A DNA stretch of 64,000 bases, from contig NZ_JACJRF010000024.1 of NCBI RefSeq assembly GCF_014697105.1, forward strand, positions 18,821 to 82,820, given 5' to 3'. This DNA comes from Anabaena subtropica FACHB-260 (GTDB lineage: Bacteria; Cyanobacteriota; Cyanobacteriia; Cyanobacteriales; Nostocaceae). Shown piece after piece: positions 39,801-47,012 of the stretch (positions are counted from its first letter, which is position 1; the number at the start of each line of letters is the position of its first letter). Position numbers and translations under genes: made by a program. The notes under the pieces are model-generated. The model was not told where the DNA came from. It ran no database searches and worked only from the letters and a program-made list of their open reading frames with translations.

Positions 39801-40554
39801 CCAACAAACCCTCACGGTCGAGTACAGTGCGTTTCTAAATGGACGAGAAGCCTGGTTTTCGGCTCGCATTGCCCCAATCGACCATGATCAGGTGATTTGG
39901 CTGGCGCGAGATATTACGGCGCTAAAGCAAGCAGAAGAAGCCTCAATTTTAGAGGAGCGCAACCGCATGGCACGCGAAATTCACGACACACTCGCTCAGG
40001 CGTTTACAGGCATTCTGGCTCAGGTGGGAGCGGCAAAACAGGTGCTAACGGATGATGTAGAAGCAACTCAGGCACATCTAGACCTGATCAAAGAACTGGC
40101 GCGAACTGGACTGACTGAAGCGCGGCGATCGGTCGTCGCGCTCCGTCCTCAGCTTTTGGAGGAAGGCAGTTTACAGAGCGCTCTACATCGTCTCATCGCT
40201 CAAATCAGAACTGCCGCAATGGATGTCACTCTATATTATGAGATTGAGGGTGCAGTGTATTCTCTACCCACTGAAGTCGAGAATAACTTACTACGGATTG
40301 GGCAGGAAGCATTAACTAATGCGATTAGATACGCCAATGCCGACGAAATTCGAGTGGAGCTAGTCTACGATCGCGACCAGTTTTGCTTGCGCGTGAGAGA
40401 CAATGGACAGGGCTTTGGAGTTGGGAGTATTTCAGCCTCTGAGGGTTTTGGCTTACTCGGCATGAGCGAACGGGCAGAGCGCATCGGCGCACAACTCACG
40501 ATTAGGAGTCAACCTGGACAAGGAACAGAAATTATTGTCACCGTCAACCCTTGA
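33844..40554 (+). CDS. multidomain Ser/Thr kinase-ATPase-sensor histidine kinase, 2236 aa
   Basis: The order is visible. A Ser/Thr protein kinase domain (about 10-280) has IIVKML Lys, HKDINPGN catalytic loop (about 140) and DFGIAT (about 161). An AAA/STAND-type ATPase follows (GYAGVGKTALVQEL, about 360; VVFLDDLQWID, about 489). A long helical TPR-like region covers about 740-1320 and a GAF domain about 1345-1505. Four PAS domains span about 1515-2030. Last comes a NarX/DesK-type histidine kinase (RMAREIHDTLAQAF, His about 2045), with ATPase boxes RIGQEALTNAIRYA, DNGQGFGVG and GFGLLGMSER. All catalytic motifs appear intact. The response regulator follows directly (40567), an evident cognate pair. 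Such fusions are typical of filamentous cyanobacteria; the signal is unknown. No membrane helix is obvious. Confidence 0.93.
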   Translation: MPDYTPKSCSMIALTGIAIQDKIYESSNSLVYRGIREDGVGIIVKMLKFDYPSPQELTRYRQEYKIIRSLNLEGVVKAYSQQDYQRTLVIILEDFGGESLEQWMHKRPDIFCPMPLSTFLGLAIALTDILGRIHAANVIHKDINPGNIVFNLDTGVVKIIDFGIATQFNRTNPTFKSPHVLEGTLAYLSPEQTGRMNRMLDYRTDFYSLGVTFYELLTGQLPFPTQDILELVHCHIAKPSIPVHKLNATIPKPISGIILKLMAKNAEDRYQSAWGIKADLEHCAGQLAEMGQINAMSLGLQDVSEQFCIPQKLYGREAETKALLAAFDTVVRKQTFGEICQLESGIENAQFNVELMLVAGYAGVGKTALVQELYKPITAKHGYFISGKFDQFRRNIPYSAIVDALQKLVQQLLGEPDEQVQQWRSRLLTALGSNGQIIVDVIPEVEFIIGKQPPVPEVGATESHNRFNLTFQRFVRAFCAKEHPLVVFLDDLQWIDSATLKLIELILLDEQTQSLFLIGAYRDHEVSPTHSLILMLESLRKQGAALQEITLTPLTLEPLTQLVAETLHRNPDTVRSLAQVVLRKTEGNPFFVGEFLKLLHSENLLTFDAQQLSWQWNLTEIEAQDITDNVVELLLRQLQKLPEATQQTLCIAACVGSEFDLETLAIVCEKSPKAIFQDLLAVIQAGLIQPLSELDEDLLVQEYKFLHDRVQQAAYALIDESHKQVVHLQIGRNLLEKTSPEQRSDRLFEIIDHLNQGLELVTARSERTEIARLNLMAGQKAKAATAYEAAFKYFTTGLKLLNSESWQSEYDLTLALYSEAAEAAYLQGRFDEMEQLVEVVLARAKTVVDKVQAYDSSIQRYLSQGNLKEALKTGLEALKLLGIDLIENPSQADIQRELESTAALLAQREIENLINLPEMTAPEPLAAMSILANIGSAAFITLPALVILIACKMVNLSINYGNATWSPLNYAGYGFVLCGVVQDIELGYKFGQLALSLAERLNTKKGKVKALHVFSYHVMQWKVHLKETIPLLVEVYQEGVETGDFEIASYVAYTVCHHSFFVGESLTQLEQKMATYSKAVDRIRRESPSTWIAIVWQTILNLLDRSLNPSHLVGRVFNEEEALPHAIAVKDGIAIQILYLHKVMLCYLFEEHHQAVKTAILARRHFEEASAIKLLPVFCFYHSLALLSLLLDASNSEKTAWLNCVSSNQEKVKKWAEHAPMNYLHEFYLVEAEKARVLGQFFEAEEFYERAIAGATEHELIQEEALAYELAAKHYLARGREKIAQTYMKEAHYCYDRWGAIAKVKDLEQRYPQFFSPSSRAASASVPITAETITNPLHTAFDLAAVMKASQAISREIELKQLLRSLMQILIENAGAQTGYLILENSGEWSIEAACELNTDENACATQVLQSIPIAEQLPESIIQYVIRTLKPVILNDATREGAFINELYIQQNQPQSIFCLPLLNQAKLVGVLYLENRLAAGVFTPERSQVLQLLSTQAAIAIENANLYSELRAKESKITQFLEAIPVGIAIVDAAGRPYYTNQCGNQLTGKETDTSIAPEQISEAYQLYVAGTDQIYPAESLPIVRALRGERIRTEDIEIRRDHVTILIEARGTPVFDRQGNITYAIATFQDITERKQAEKLLADYNCTLEQQVAERTAALQRSEAKFRTIFENSQVGIYRVRLSDGLLLDANQRHANLFGFDSPEEIIGLEHVIGYYADPSDHQHLIELLKRDREVRSFEAQMRKRDGTLFWGLFSLYLNVDNDYIEGVVADISDRKQAEAALQNSEERLRLALTATNQGLYDLDLKTEERIVNPEYALMLGYNPATFHETISEWIARLHPDDRESVVATYRAYIAGEIPSYRAEYRQHTQNGHWKWTLSVGKIVAWDESGQPMRMLGTHVDINDRKQAEEALQASESKLRTLIEAIPDPLFVLTAEGRFLEIMVLEQNLLWQPFEEMIGKTMHQLGREQADEFLGYIQQVLRTQQTLTVEYSAFLNGREAWFSARIAPIDHDQVIWLARDITALKQAEEASILEERNRMAREIHDTLAQAFTGILAQVGAAKQVLTDDVEATQAHLDLIKELARTGLTEARRSVVALRPQLLEEGSLQSALHRLIAQIRTAAMDVTLYYEIEGAVYSLPTEVENNLLRIGQEALTNAIRYANADEIRVELVYDRDQFCLRVRDNGQGFGVGSISASEGFGLLGMSERAERIGAQLTIRSQPGQGTEIIVTVNP

Positions 40555-40566
40555 GTGAGCATTACA

Positions 40567-41196
40567 ATGAGCCAAGCTACGACCATTCGGGTTCTAATTG
40601 CGGACGATCACGCCATTTTTCGGCAAGGATTAGCCACGATTATTAACCGTGACCCAGAGATGCAAGTGATTGCACAAGCCGAAAATGGGGAACAAGCGAT
40701 CGCCTTATTTCGGGAACACCAACCAGATGTCACACTCATGGATCTGCGAATGCCTGAAGTGGAGGGGGTTGCCGCCATCGGTGCAATTTGTGCGACGGCT
40801 AAATCTGCTCGGATTATTGTACTGACCACATATGATAGTGATGAAGATATTTATCGGGGATTGCAGGCAGGCGCAAAAGGATACCTGTTGAAAGAAACTG
40901 AACCGGACGAGCTTCTGAATGCGATTCGTACCGTTCATCGGGGTCAGAAATATATTCCGCCCGATGTAGGAGCAAAGTTGGTACAGCGCCTCAGCAATCC
41001 AGAACTGAGTGAAAGAGAACTAGAAGTACTCCGCTCACTGGCGCAGGGGATGAGTAATGCTGATATTGCGACTGCTTTAAGTATCGGTGAAGGCACGGTT
41101 AAATCTCATATTAATCGGATTTTGAATAAATTGGATGTGAGCGATCGTACTCAAGCTGTGATTGTTGCCGTTAAGCGCGGTATTGTCAGTTTATAG
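40567..41196 (+). CDS. NarL/LuxR-type response regulator
   Basis: 209 residues. The receiver domain has LIADDHAIFRQG, phospho-acceptor Asp in VTLMDLRMPEVEG and Lys in GYLLKETEP. The C-terminal LuxR-type helix-turn-helix contains LSERELEVLRSLAQGMSNADIA (given in part) and GTVKSHINRILNKL. It begins about 12 bases after the stop of the giant kinase, which has the matching NarX-type transmitter, so the two form a two-component system. ATG 40567 is chosen over a GTG at 40555 because the conserved part starts shortly after it. Targets are unknown; the downstream island is one candidate. Confidence 0.93.
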   Translation: MSQATTIRVLIADDHAIFRQGLATIINRDPEMQVIAQAENGEQAIALFREHQPDVTLMDLRMPEVEGVAAIGAICATAKSARIIVLTTYDSDEDIYRGLQAGAKGYLLKETEPDELLNAIRTVHRGQKYIPPDVGAKLVQRLSNPELSERELEVLRSLAQGMSNADIATALSIGEGTVKSHINRILNKLDVSDRTQAVIVAVKRGIVSL

Positions 41197-41208
41197 GGTG
41201 TACTTGCA

Positions 41209-41376
41209 ATTGATTCCCAACAGCCTCAGAATTTCACTGATCTGATGAACCGCGAAGCGCAACGAGTCGCCAGTCCAGGGACTAAATTTGTTGCAGTTAC
41301 TGCTCCCTTCGGGCCCAAATACATTGGCACTCGCACCACCCTTGCCATCGCTAGCCATGCTGTGGTCGATGGATAA
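41209..41376 (+). pseudogene. Asp/Glu/hydantoin racemase, N-terminal remnant
   Basis: The frame encodes FTDLMNREAQRVASPGTKFV then VTAPFGPKYIGTRTTLAIAS and stops at TAA. This is the conserved beginning of the Asp/Glu/hydantoin racemase family. It has no start codon (the expected INPN-type opening lies in another frame just upstream) and lacks the second half with the catalytic cysteines. Confidence 0.75.
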
Positions 41377-41391
41377 CTAGCCAATCTTCGC

Positions 41392-42312
41392 TCAAGCTGT
41401 CCGTAACCGTTCAATGTCTCGAATGGGCGGCGCACCGAACAGGCGCGAATATTCCCGGCTAAACTGTGACGGACTTTCATACCCCACCTGGTAGGCAGTA
41501 GAGGTCGCATCGAAATCCTCAGCGAGCATTAGACGACGCGCTTCTAACAGTCTTAACTGCTTCTGATACTGAAGCGGACTCATCGAAGTAACTTGCTTGA
41601 AATGCTGATGCAACGACGAAGTAGACATGCCGATCTGACTCGCTAAATCCTCGATCCGCATCGGCTGGGTAAAATTAGATTTAATTTGTTGAATCGCTGA
41701 GGCAATTCGCTGCATATTACTGCCGGATGTGGCGATTTGACGCACGGCTTCCCCTTGTTCACCCATCAGCAGATGGTAATAGAGTTCACGAATCATCAAC
41801 GGTGCCAGCATGGAGATGTGTTGCGGAGTGTCCAAGAGCTTGATGAGGCGAAGGGTACACTCCATCAAGGCTGGATCGACGTTGCTAACCGATACACCTC
41901 GAACAGAGTTTTCTTTCTTTGCCGAACTGGTACCCATTTGGGCAACCATCTCACACAATTGCATCAAGTCTAAGTTCAGCTTCAGCCCTAAATACGGCTT
42001 GTCAGGTGTCGCCTCAGTTACAAAGCCACTCAGCGGTAAATCAACGGAAACGACGAGATACTTCATTGCACCATACTGATACATCTCCTCACCCAGAAAT
42101 GCTTTTTTCTGACCTTGAACGACGATCGCCAGAATTGGTTCGTACACGCTATGAGGTGCATTAGATACTGTATCTGAGCGTGTAAAGTCTAATTGCTCAA
42201 TCGCCGTGGGTTGAATTATGTTGCCGCTAGATTGGGTATGCCGCATGATCCGTGTGGCAATTTCCTGGCGGTGATCCGCGATTACGTCAGGATGAGAGAC
42301 TACGACTGTCAT
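41392..42312 (-). CDS. AraC family transcriptional regulator
   Basis: 306 residues. The N-terminal half is the AraC_N type ligand domain (SVYEPILAIVVQGQKKAFLG; then YLVVSVDLPLSGFV). The C-terminal pair of helix-turn-helix motifs is recognisable as MRIEDLASQIGMSTSSLHQHFKQ (in part), then YQVGYESPSQFSREYSRLFG. It is divergently transcribed from the SDR gene at 42468 with 155 bp between the starts. That is the classic arrangement for a regulator of the adjacent gene, probably of the + strand cluster. The effector is unknown but may be a substrate of the neighbouring oxidoreductases. Confidence 0.92.
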   Translation of the reverse strand: MTVVVSHPDVIADHRQEIATRIMRHTQSSGNIIQPTAIEQLDFTRSDTVSNAPHSVYEPILAIVVQGQKKAFLGEEMYQYGAMKYLVVSVDLPLSGFVTEATPDKPYLGLKLNLDLMQLCEMVAQMGTSSAKKENSVRGVSVSNVDPALMECTLRLIKLLDTPQHISMLAPLMIRELYYHLLMGEQGEAVRQIATSGSNMQRIASAIQQIKSNFTQPMRIEDLASQIGMSTSSLHQHFKQVTSMSPLQYQKQLRLLEARRLMLAEDFDATSTAYQVGYESPSQFSREYSRLFGAPPIRDIERLRTA

Positions 42313-42467
42313 AGCAGAGACTCGACTAACTCAATACCTCGCACTTGACCATTATAGAATCTCTGCAAATGATCGCTCTGGAGAATCAGGCAATCATCGG
42401 ATAGGTTCAGGCATTTCAAGAACAGCTTTTCAAACCTATGCTGAACACAATAGAGAGGAAAACAACG
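42313..42467. promoter_or_regulatory. divergent promoter region AraC / SDR
   Basis: The 155-bp space between divergent starts should hold both promoters and the AraC operator. A GAGAGGAA ribosome binding site precedes the SDR start. I could not define an operator repeat with confidence. Confidence 0.5.
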
Positions 42468-43202
42468 ATGTTAAACATTGAGAACAAAGTCATTGCGATC
42501 ACTGGAGCCAGTAGCGGGATTGGCGAAGCCACAGCTAAGTTACTCGCTCGAAACGGTGCAAAGGTGCTTTTGGGCGCACGGCGCACCGAAAAGCTCGAAA
42601 AAATTGTTGAGGAGATCCACACCTCAGGTGGTACAGCAGAATTCAAAGCCGTAGATGTCACCGATCGAGAAGATGTGAAAGCGTTCATTGGGTTTGCGAA
42701 AGACAAGTTCGATCGCGTCGATGTCATCTTTAACAACGCAGGCGTGATGCCTCTATCCCCGATGAATGCTTTGAAGGTCGAGGAATGGGACAACATGATT
42801 AACGTGAATATCAACGGGGTGTTAAATGGCATTGCAGCAGCTTTGCCGATTATGGAAGCGCAAGGTAACGGACAAATCATCAATACTGCGTCGATTGGTG
42901 CCCATGTGGTAGTACCCACTAGTGCAGTTTACAGCGCTACCAAGTACGCAGTTTGGGCAATCTCCGAAGGACTGCGGCAGGAGTCGAAAATGATTCGCGT
43001 CACCGTCATCTCTCCCGGTGTGGTTGAAACCGAACTCGGCTCTGATATCACGGACGAGCCAACAAAAGGCTTCTTGAAAGACCTTCGCAAAGATGTACTC
43101 AACCCAGATACGATCGCCAGCGCTGTCCTGTATGCCGTATCCCAGCCGGATGATGTCGATGTCAACGAAGTGATTGTTCGACCGATCCGTCAGATGATGT
43201 AG
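42468..43202 (+). CDS. short-chain dehydrogenase/reductase (SDR)
   Basis: 244 residues of classical SDR type. The cofactor loop is ITGASSGIGEATA and NNAGVMPLSP follows. The catalytic Ser lies near NTASIGAHV, and the Tyr-Lys pair is in YSATKYAVWAISEG. An Arg after the GxxxGxG region (LGARRTEK) favours NADPH. SDRs reduce or oxidise carbonyls. The ATG at 42468 is preferred to 42438, because a GAGGAA ribosome binding site lies just upstream and the shorter N-terminus is standard. It is the first gene of the island run, divergent from AraC. Confidence 0.92.
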   Translation: MLNIENKVIAITGASSGIGEATAKLLARNGAKVLLGARRTEKLEKIVEEIHTSGGTAEFKAVDVTDREDVKAFIGFAKDKFDRVDVIFNNAGVMPLSPMNALKVEEWDNMINVNINGVLNGIAAALPIMEAQGNGQIINTASIGAHVVVPTSAVYSATKYAVWAISEGLRQESKMIRVTVISPGVVETELGSDITDEPTKGFLKDLRKDVLNPDTIASAVLYAVSQPDDVDVNEVIVRPIRQMM

Positions 43203-43436
43203 GCAACAGTTCTTGATCACGTCAGACGGATAGGATTGACCATACAATTAAGCGTTAAATCTAACTTGAGTTAGAGCCTACCTTCTATCTTAAGAAGGAG
43301 CGGCTGCTCCATCAAATTACAGCCTAAAAATGTTAACTCACTGTAGACGACAACTAAAACCCAATTGCTTATATTGAATTCATGTGGATTGAGCAAGTGA
43401 ATCGCAAGGTTCCATGCTTGATACAGATGTAGAAAG

Positions 43437-43994
43437 ATGATCGACGACCATAGTTCCAGTTCTTTAGTTGTGCCAGCTTCAACCCAAGATCACAGTCAAG
43501 GTGTGCTAAGTGCCGCCGTGGTATTAGTGATGTATGGGGATTATCAATGTCCTAGAAGTGCAGCCGTTTACAAGCTGATTAAAATCATTCGGCAAGAGCT
43601 TACGGTTTCTTTTGGAGAGGATTATTTATGTTTTATCTTCCGCCATTTTCCACAGATCCAGATTCATCCCCAGGCACAACGGGCAGCCCAAGCAGCCGCT
43701 GCCGCCGCCGCCCAAGGACAGTTTTGGTTAATGAGCGATACTTTATTTGACCATCAACAAAGGTTGGAGAACGGTTATCTTGTCGAGTATGCCAATGATT
43801 TAGGGCTTGACATTCCTCAATTTCTCAAAGAGTTGTCTAAACAAGTGTATGTCGATCGCATCAATGAAGATATCGAAGGCGGAATACAGAGTGGAGTGAC
43901 GACTACCCCAGCTCTGTTTATCAATGGAATTCGGTATACCGGGCGCTGGAACACGACGGAGTTGATGGCTGCCATGATTGCTGCAAGTCATTAA
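43437..43994 (+). CDS. DsbA-family thioredoxin-fold protein with a single active-site Cys
   Basis: 185 residues. The thioredoxin-like start (VLVMYGDYQCPRSAAVYKL) is followed by the helical insertion (HPQAQRAAQAAAAAAAQGQ) and the cis-Pro strand (GVTTTPALFINGIRYTG). The usual CxxC is CPRS, so only one cysteine remains. The protein could act in isomerase, glutathionylation or peroxide chemistry rather than as a classical dithiol oxidase. No signal peptide is visible, so it is likely cytoplasmic. Related to DSBA-like proteins sometimes linked with NhaA. Confidence 0.85.
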   Translation: MIDDHSSSSLVVPASTQDHSQGVLSAAVVLVMYGDYQCPRSAAVYKLIKIIRQELTVSFGEDYLCFIFRHFPQIQIHPQAQRAAQAAAAAAAQGQFWLMSDTLFDHQQRLENGYLVEYANDLGLDIPQFLKELSKQVYVDRINEDIEGGIQSGVTTTPALFINGIRYTGRWNTTELMAAMIAASH

Positions 43995-44307
43995 GTTCCC
44001 CGATCTTTGCTCTCAATTCATATCTGACTTGCCTGTAAGTGCTGTAAGCCATCTAATTTTGATGGCTAGATTTTGCCTGTTTCACTGAACAAAATTGCCG
44101 CTTTTTGAACCATGCCAACAACTGAATTCCTGCGTATTGATTTAGTGAATTACGCCTGATGTGAATTAGCAACGCCTCTTATCCCACAAGAGTTTCAAGA
44201 CTCACTCAAAATCACAGTTTTGTGAATACGTACAGAATTACAAGGGTTTCAAGACTCATTCACATTAAACGTGAATTACAAATCGGTATTTCATTGAGGA
44301 TAGTTCT
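43995..44307. promoter_or_regulatory. intergenic region with direct repeats
   Basis: This gap precedes the 60-aa gene. GTGAAT occurs at 44145, 44161, 44222 and 44271, mostly followed by TA. A longer motif ACAAG(A/G)GTTTCAAGACTCA begins at 44186 and 44240, a 54-bp spacing. AGCCATC/GATGGCT (about 44046-44068) is a small hairpin after the DsbA-like gene. The repeats may be regulator binding sites for the following transcription unit. Confidence 0.55.
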
Positions 44308-44490
44308 ATGACGCATTCACTAGTACAAGGCAAGAATAATTCTGGGCATGAAGGTACACCTCAGACTGGTTCTCTTCACGACTCCTCAGTTAATCATGCC
44401 CTGATTGCGATCGCGCAAGAAGTCACTGAGTTGCTAAGACAAGTTTACCCGATACAAACTGACGAAATTGAAACAGGAGAAACAGAATGA
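44308..44490 (+). CDS. small hypothetical protein, 60 aa
   Basis: A short acidic protein. Residues 1-28 are polar (KNNSGHEGTPQTGSLHDSS) and a helix follows (HALIAIAQEVTELLRQVYP). A GAGGATAG sequence upstream is a possible ribosome binding site. Its TGA overlaps the ATG of the following SDR pseudogene by four bases (ATGA), a translationally coupled arrangement. No family recognised. Confidence 0.55.
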   Translation: MTHSLVQGKNNSGHEGTPQTGSLHDSSVNHALIAIAQEVTELLRQVYPIQTDEIETGETE

Positions 44491-44784
44491 TACTGCAAGA
44501 TAAAGTGGCGTTAGTCACTGGTGAAACTTCAGGAATTGGTCGTACAACCGCGTTAGCGTACCCCTACGGGGAAGCAAGCTACGCGTAGCGTTCCGTAAAG
44601 CCTGCGGCATAGCTACGCTTAGGGCGCAGCCTCTCGTAGAGAAGGAAAGCTTAACGTTCGCGTAGCGTCTCGCAGAGAAGTTATCGCATTTGGTGCTGCT
44701 GGAGCAAAGGTAGTATTCTCAGGCAGACGCGATGCAGAAGGTGAAAAAACTGCCAAACTGATTCGCGAAACAGGCGCTGAATAG
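44487..44784 (+). pseudogene. SDR paralogue destroyed by palindromic repeat insertion
   Basis: It begins like the SDRs at 47013 and 57111 (MILQDKVALVTGETSGIGRT). After TTALA it runs into a block of Nostoc-type palindromic repeat (about 44555-44679) containing a TAG. Beyond the block the Rossmann fold resumes as FGAAGAKVVFSGRRDAEGEK and ends at TAG 44782-44784. Only the N-terminal 60 or so residues of the fold are represented; the catalytic half is gone. Confidence 0.9.
44555..44679. repeat. palindromic repeat block within SDR pseudogene
   Basis: A mosaic of GCGTACCCCTACGGGGAAGC, TACGCGTAGCG, GGCGCAGCCTCTCGTAGAGA and GCGTAGCGTCTCGCAGAGA units. The first part and the CTCTCGTAGAGAAGGAAAGC part recur at 47082-47158. 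These resemble highly iterated Nostoc repeats. Confidence 0.85.
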
Positions 44785-44911
44785 CTTATACGTCCATTGA
44801 AACAAGTTCACTAACACCACAAGAATCTGACAAATCATTTTAAGCATCTGAAAGCAGTCAAGCATTGGAACTCAAGACACTTTAGATAGATAGAACCAAG
44901 AGTATTTAATC

Positions 44912-45493
44912 ATGGTCAACGAGCAAACTGTAGACGGACAAGCAAATTTACAAGCAACTGCCAATTTGACACCAGCCCAGGAGTCTTTGCAAGCACTTTG
45001 GGAAGAGCATTTACAGTACGAGTTTGGCACTCACAGTACTGAAGATGCCCTCGCTACGATGGTTGAAGATGCTTACGTTAACCACATCCCGGTAATGACT
45101 GGGGGAGTCGGGAAACCAGCACTACGCAAGTTTTATTCCAAATACTTGATTCCACAGATGCCGCCGGACATGGAGTTGACCTCAATCTCGCGCACGATAG
45201 GGACAGATCAACTCGTGGATGAAATGGTGGCTAAGTTCACTCATACTGTTTGGATGGAATGGATATTACCCGGCGTTGCTCCCACCGGAAAACGGGTGGA
45301 AGTGCCAGTAGTAGCGATCGTCCAGTTCCGTGACGGCAAACTAGCCCACGAACACATTTACTGGGATCAGGCAAGTGTATTGGTTCAAGTCGGCTTGCTC
45401 GATCCGGGTACACTTCCCGTCGTGGGCGTTGACAGTGCGCGTAAGGCGATCGATCCCAACTTACCTTCAAACACACTAATCGAGCGCGACTAA
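44912..45493 (+). CDS. NTF2/SnoaL-like protein, 193 aa
   Basis: After about 25 polar residues an NTF2-type cone fold is visible. It has the helix [20 protein letters not shown], the strand [15 protein letters not shown], then [20 protein letters not shown] and [25 protein letters not shown]. The His-Ile-Tyr-Trp-Asp ending of the sheet is typical of SnoaL-like ester cyclases and related proteins. Many act on polyketide-like or small aromatic substrates, but the function here is not known. ATG 44912 is used. Confidence 0.8.
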   Translation: MVNEQTVDGQANLQATANLTPAQESLQALWEEHLQYEFGTHSTEDALATMVEDAYVNHIPVMTGGVGKPALRKFYSKYLIPQMPPDMELTSISRTIGTDQLVDEMVAKFTHTVWMEWILPGVAPTGKRVEVPVVAIVQFRDGKLAHEHIYWDQASVLVQVGLLDPGTLPVVGVDSARKAIDPNLPSNTLIERD

Positions 45494-45533
45494 GTGTAGG
45501 AGCCAGCAAACATCAATACCCAAACCCGCCATT

Positions 45534-45878
45534 TTGCAACCAGCCAGGATCGTTCAGTGTCAGCCCGCAGAAGCCATTGAGAAATATGTCGGCGATGTGT
45601 ACATCCAGCACAATCCGGCGGTGTTCGACGGGAAGCAGGCTTTCATCGAATATTTCGAGAGGATAGCGAAAGAATATCCGGGCAAGTGCGTCCAGTTTAA
45701 GCGCGTCTTCGCTGAAGGCGATTATGTAGTCTTGCATTGCTACCAACAATGGCCGGACGACAACGACTGGGCAGGCATCGACATCTTCCGCCTGGATGAT
45801 AAAGGCAAGATAGTCGAGCATTGGGACGTGCTACAGACTATCCCGGAAGCGTCGGCTAACGATAACACGATGTTCTAA
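45534..45878 (+). CDS. SnoaL-like protein, probably N-terminally truncated, 114 aa
   Basis: The frame from TTG 45534 encodes most of a SnoaL-like fold ([59 protein letters not shown]). The family normally has about 20 more residues at the N-terminus, with a start helix; here they are replaced by unrelated sequence and there is no good start or ribosome binding site. It may be a pseudogene or translated inefficiently from TTG. His in IQHNP and Trp-Asp in EHWD are retained. Confidence 0.65.
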   Translation: MQPARIVQCQPAEAIEKYVGDVYIQHNPAVFDGKQAFIEYFERIAKEYPGKCVQFKRVFAEGDYVVLHCYQQWPDDNDWAGIDIFRLDDKGKIVEHWDVLQTIPEASANDNTMF

Positions 45879-45955
45879 ACAGTTGAGTGCTGGTCGTGTG
45901 AAGGCCGGATTGTACAACGGCACTGTTTATTCTAAATCAAGGAGAGTTGGCACAG

Positions 45956-46924
45956 ATGGAATCTATGAAAGCAGCCGTACTAACTGCGTTTGGTGATGCT
46001 GAGAAGTTTGAGATTCAAACGGTTCCCACACCAACACTGAAGGCGAATCAGGTGTTAGTGAGAGTATGTGCAACCTCGATTAACCCGGTCGATTACCAAA
46101 CTCGTCGTGGTGATTACAAGGAACTGGTTCGATTACCCGCCATTCTTGGAGTCGATGTTTCAGGGGTGATTGAGGCAATTGGCGAAACTGTGACTGATTT
46201 CAAGGTGGGAGACAACGTGTATTACTCGCCGCAAATTTTTGGAGAATTCGGTAGCTACGCTCAGTATCATGTGGCTGATGCAGCGATTGTTGCATTGAAA
46301 CCTGCAAATCTATCGCACATTGAAGCAGCTTCTTTTCCGCTTGCAGGCGGGACTGCTTGGGATTGTCTAGTGACTAGGGGCAATCTACAAGTTGGTGAAA
46401 CAGTTCTCATCCATGCGGGTGCGGGTGGAGTGGGTTCGATCTCAGTTCAACTCGCCAAAGCGATAGGGGCATACGTTTTTGCGACGTGTAGTTCTAGAAA
46501 CCGAGATTTCGTGACAGAACTGGGCGCAGATCGGGTGATTGATTACAAAAATGAAGATTACGTAGAAGTCATTCGTCAAGAAACAAATGGACTGGGTGTG
46601 GATTTAGTTCTAGATACGATCGGCAAAGAAACAATTCAGCGTAGTCTAGAAATCATCCGTCCCTTTGGCAGGCTTACAAGCATTGTAGACATTGCAATAC
46701 CGCAATCGCTTCTTGAAGCATGGGGTAAGAATCTGACGATTCATTTTGTTTTTTCACCCCAGTACCGAGCAAAATTAGAGGCTTTGACAAAACTCATCGA
46801 GCGTCATCAGCTTCGCCCAGTGATTGATTCAGTATTTTCTTGGGATCAGGTCGTTCTGGCACATCAGCGTCTAGAGCAGGGAGGAACACGGGGCAAAATT
46901 GTGCTGAAGTTTGCAGAAAATTAG
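45956..46924 (+). CDS. zinc-independent quinone oxidoreductase (MDR superfamily)
   Basis: 322 residues. An N-terminal GroES-like domain has NPVDYQTRRGDYKELV and LGVDVSGVIEAIGETV. The Rossmann domain has IHAGAGGVGSISVQLAKAIG and ends GGTRGKIVLKF. No structural or catalytic zinc cysteines are present, as in NADPH:quinone reductases and enoyl reductases. It probably reduces quinones or enones with NADPH. ATG 45956 is chosen because AAGGAGAG (45939-45946) lies nine bases before it; a TTG at 45947 is less likely. Confidence 0.9.
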   Translation: MESMKAAVLTAFGDAEKFEIQTVPTPTLKANQVLVRVCATSINPVDYQTRRGDYKELVRLPAILGVDVSGVIEAIGETVTDFKVGDNVYYSPQIFGEFGSYAQYHVADAAIVALKPANLSHIEAASFPLAGGTAWDCLVTRGNLQVGETVLIHAGAGGVGSISVQLAKAIGAYVFATCSSRNRDFVTELGADRVIDYKNEDYVEVIRQETNGLGVDLVLDTIGKETIQRSLEIIRPFGRLTSIVDIAIPQSLLEAWGKNLTIHFVFSPQYRAKLEALTKLIERHQLRPVIDSVFSWDQVVLAHQRLEQGGTRGKIVLKFAEN

Positions 46925-47012
46925 ACCAGCTTTACAGCGTTGGTAATTGCTAAACGGATCGGATTTTGATTGGGTGCTGAAGGTCAATATTGATTAGAAC
47001 AAGAGAACCAGA

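Noticed and set aside
44186..44290. CRISPR-like repeat pair (ACAAG(A/G)GTTTCAAGACTCA)
   Set aside because: Only two copies, no array and no cas genes; better read as regulatory direct repeats.
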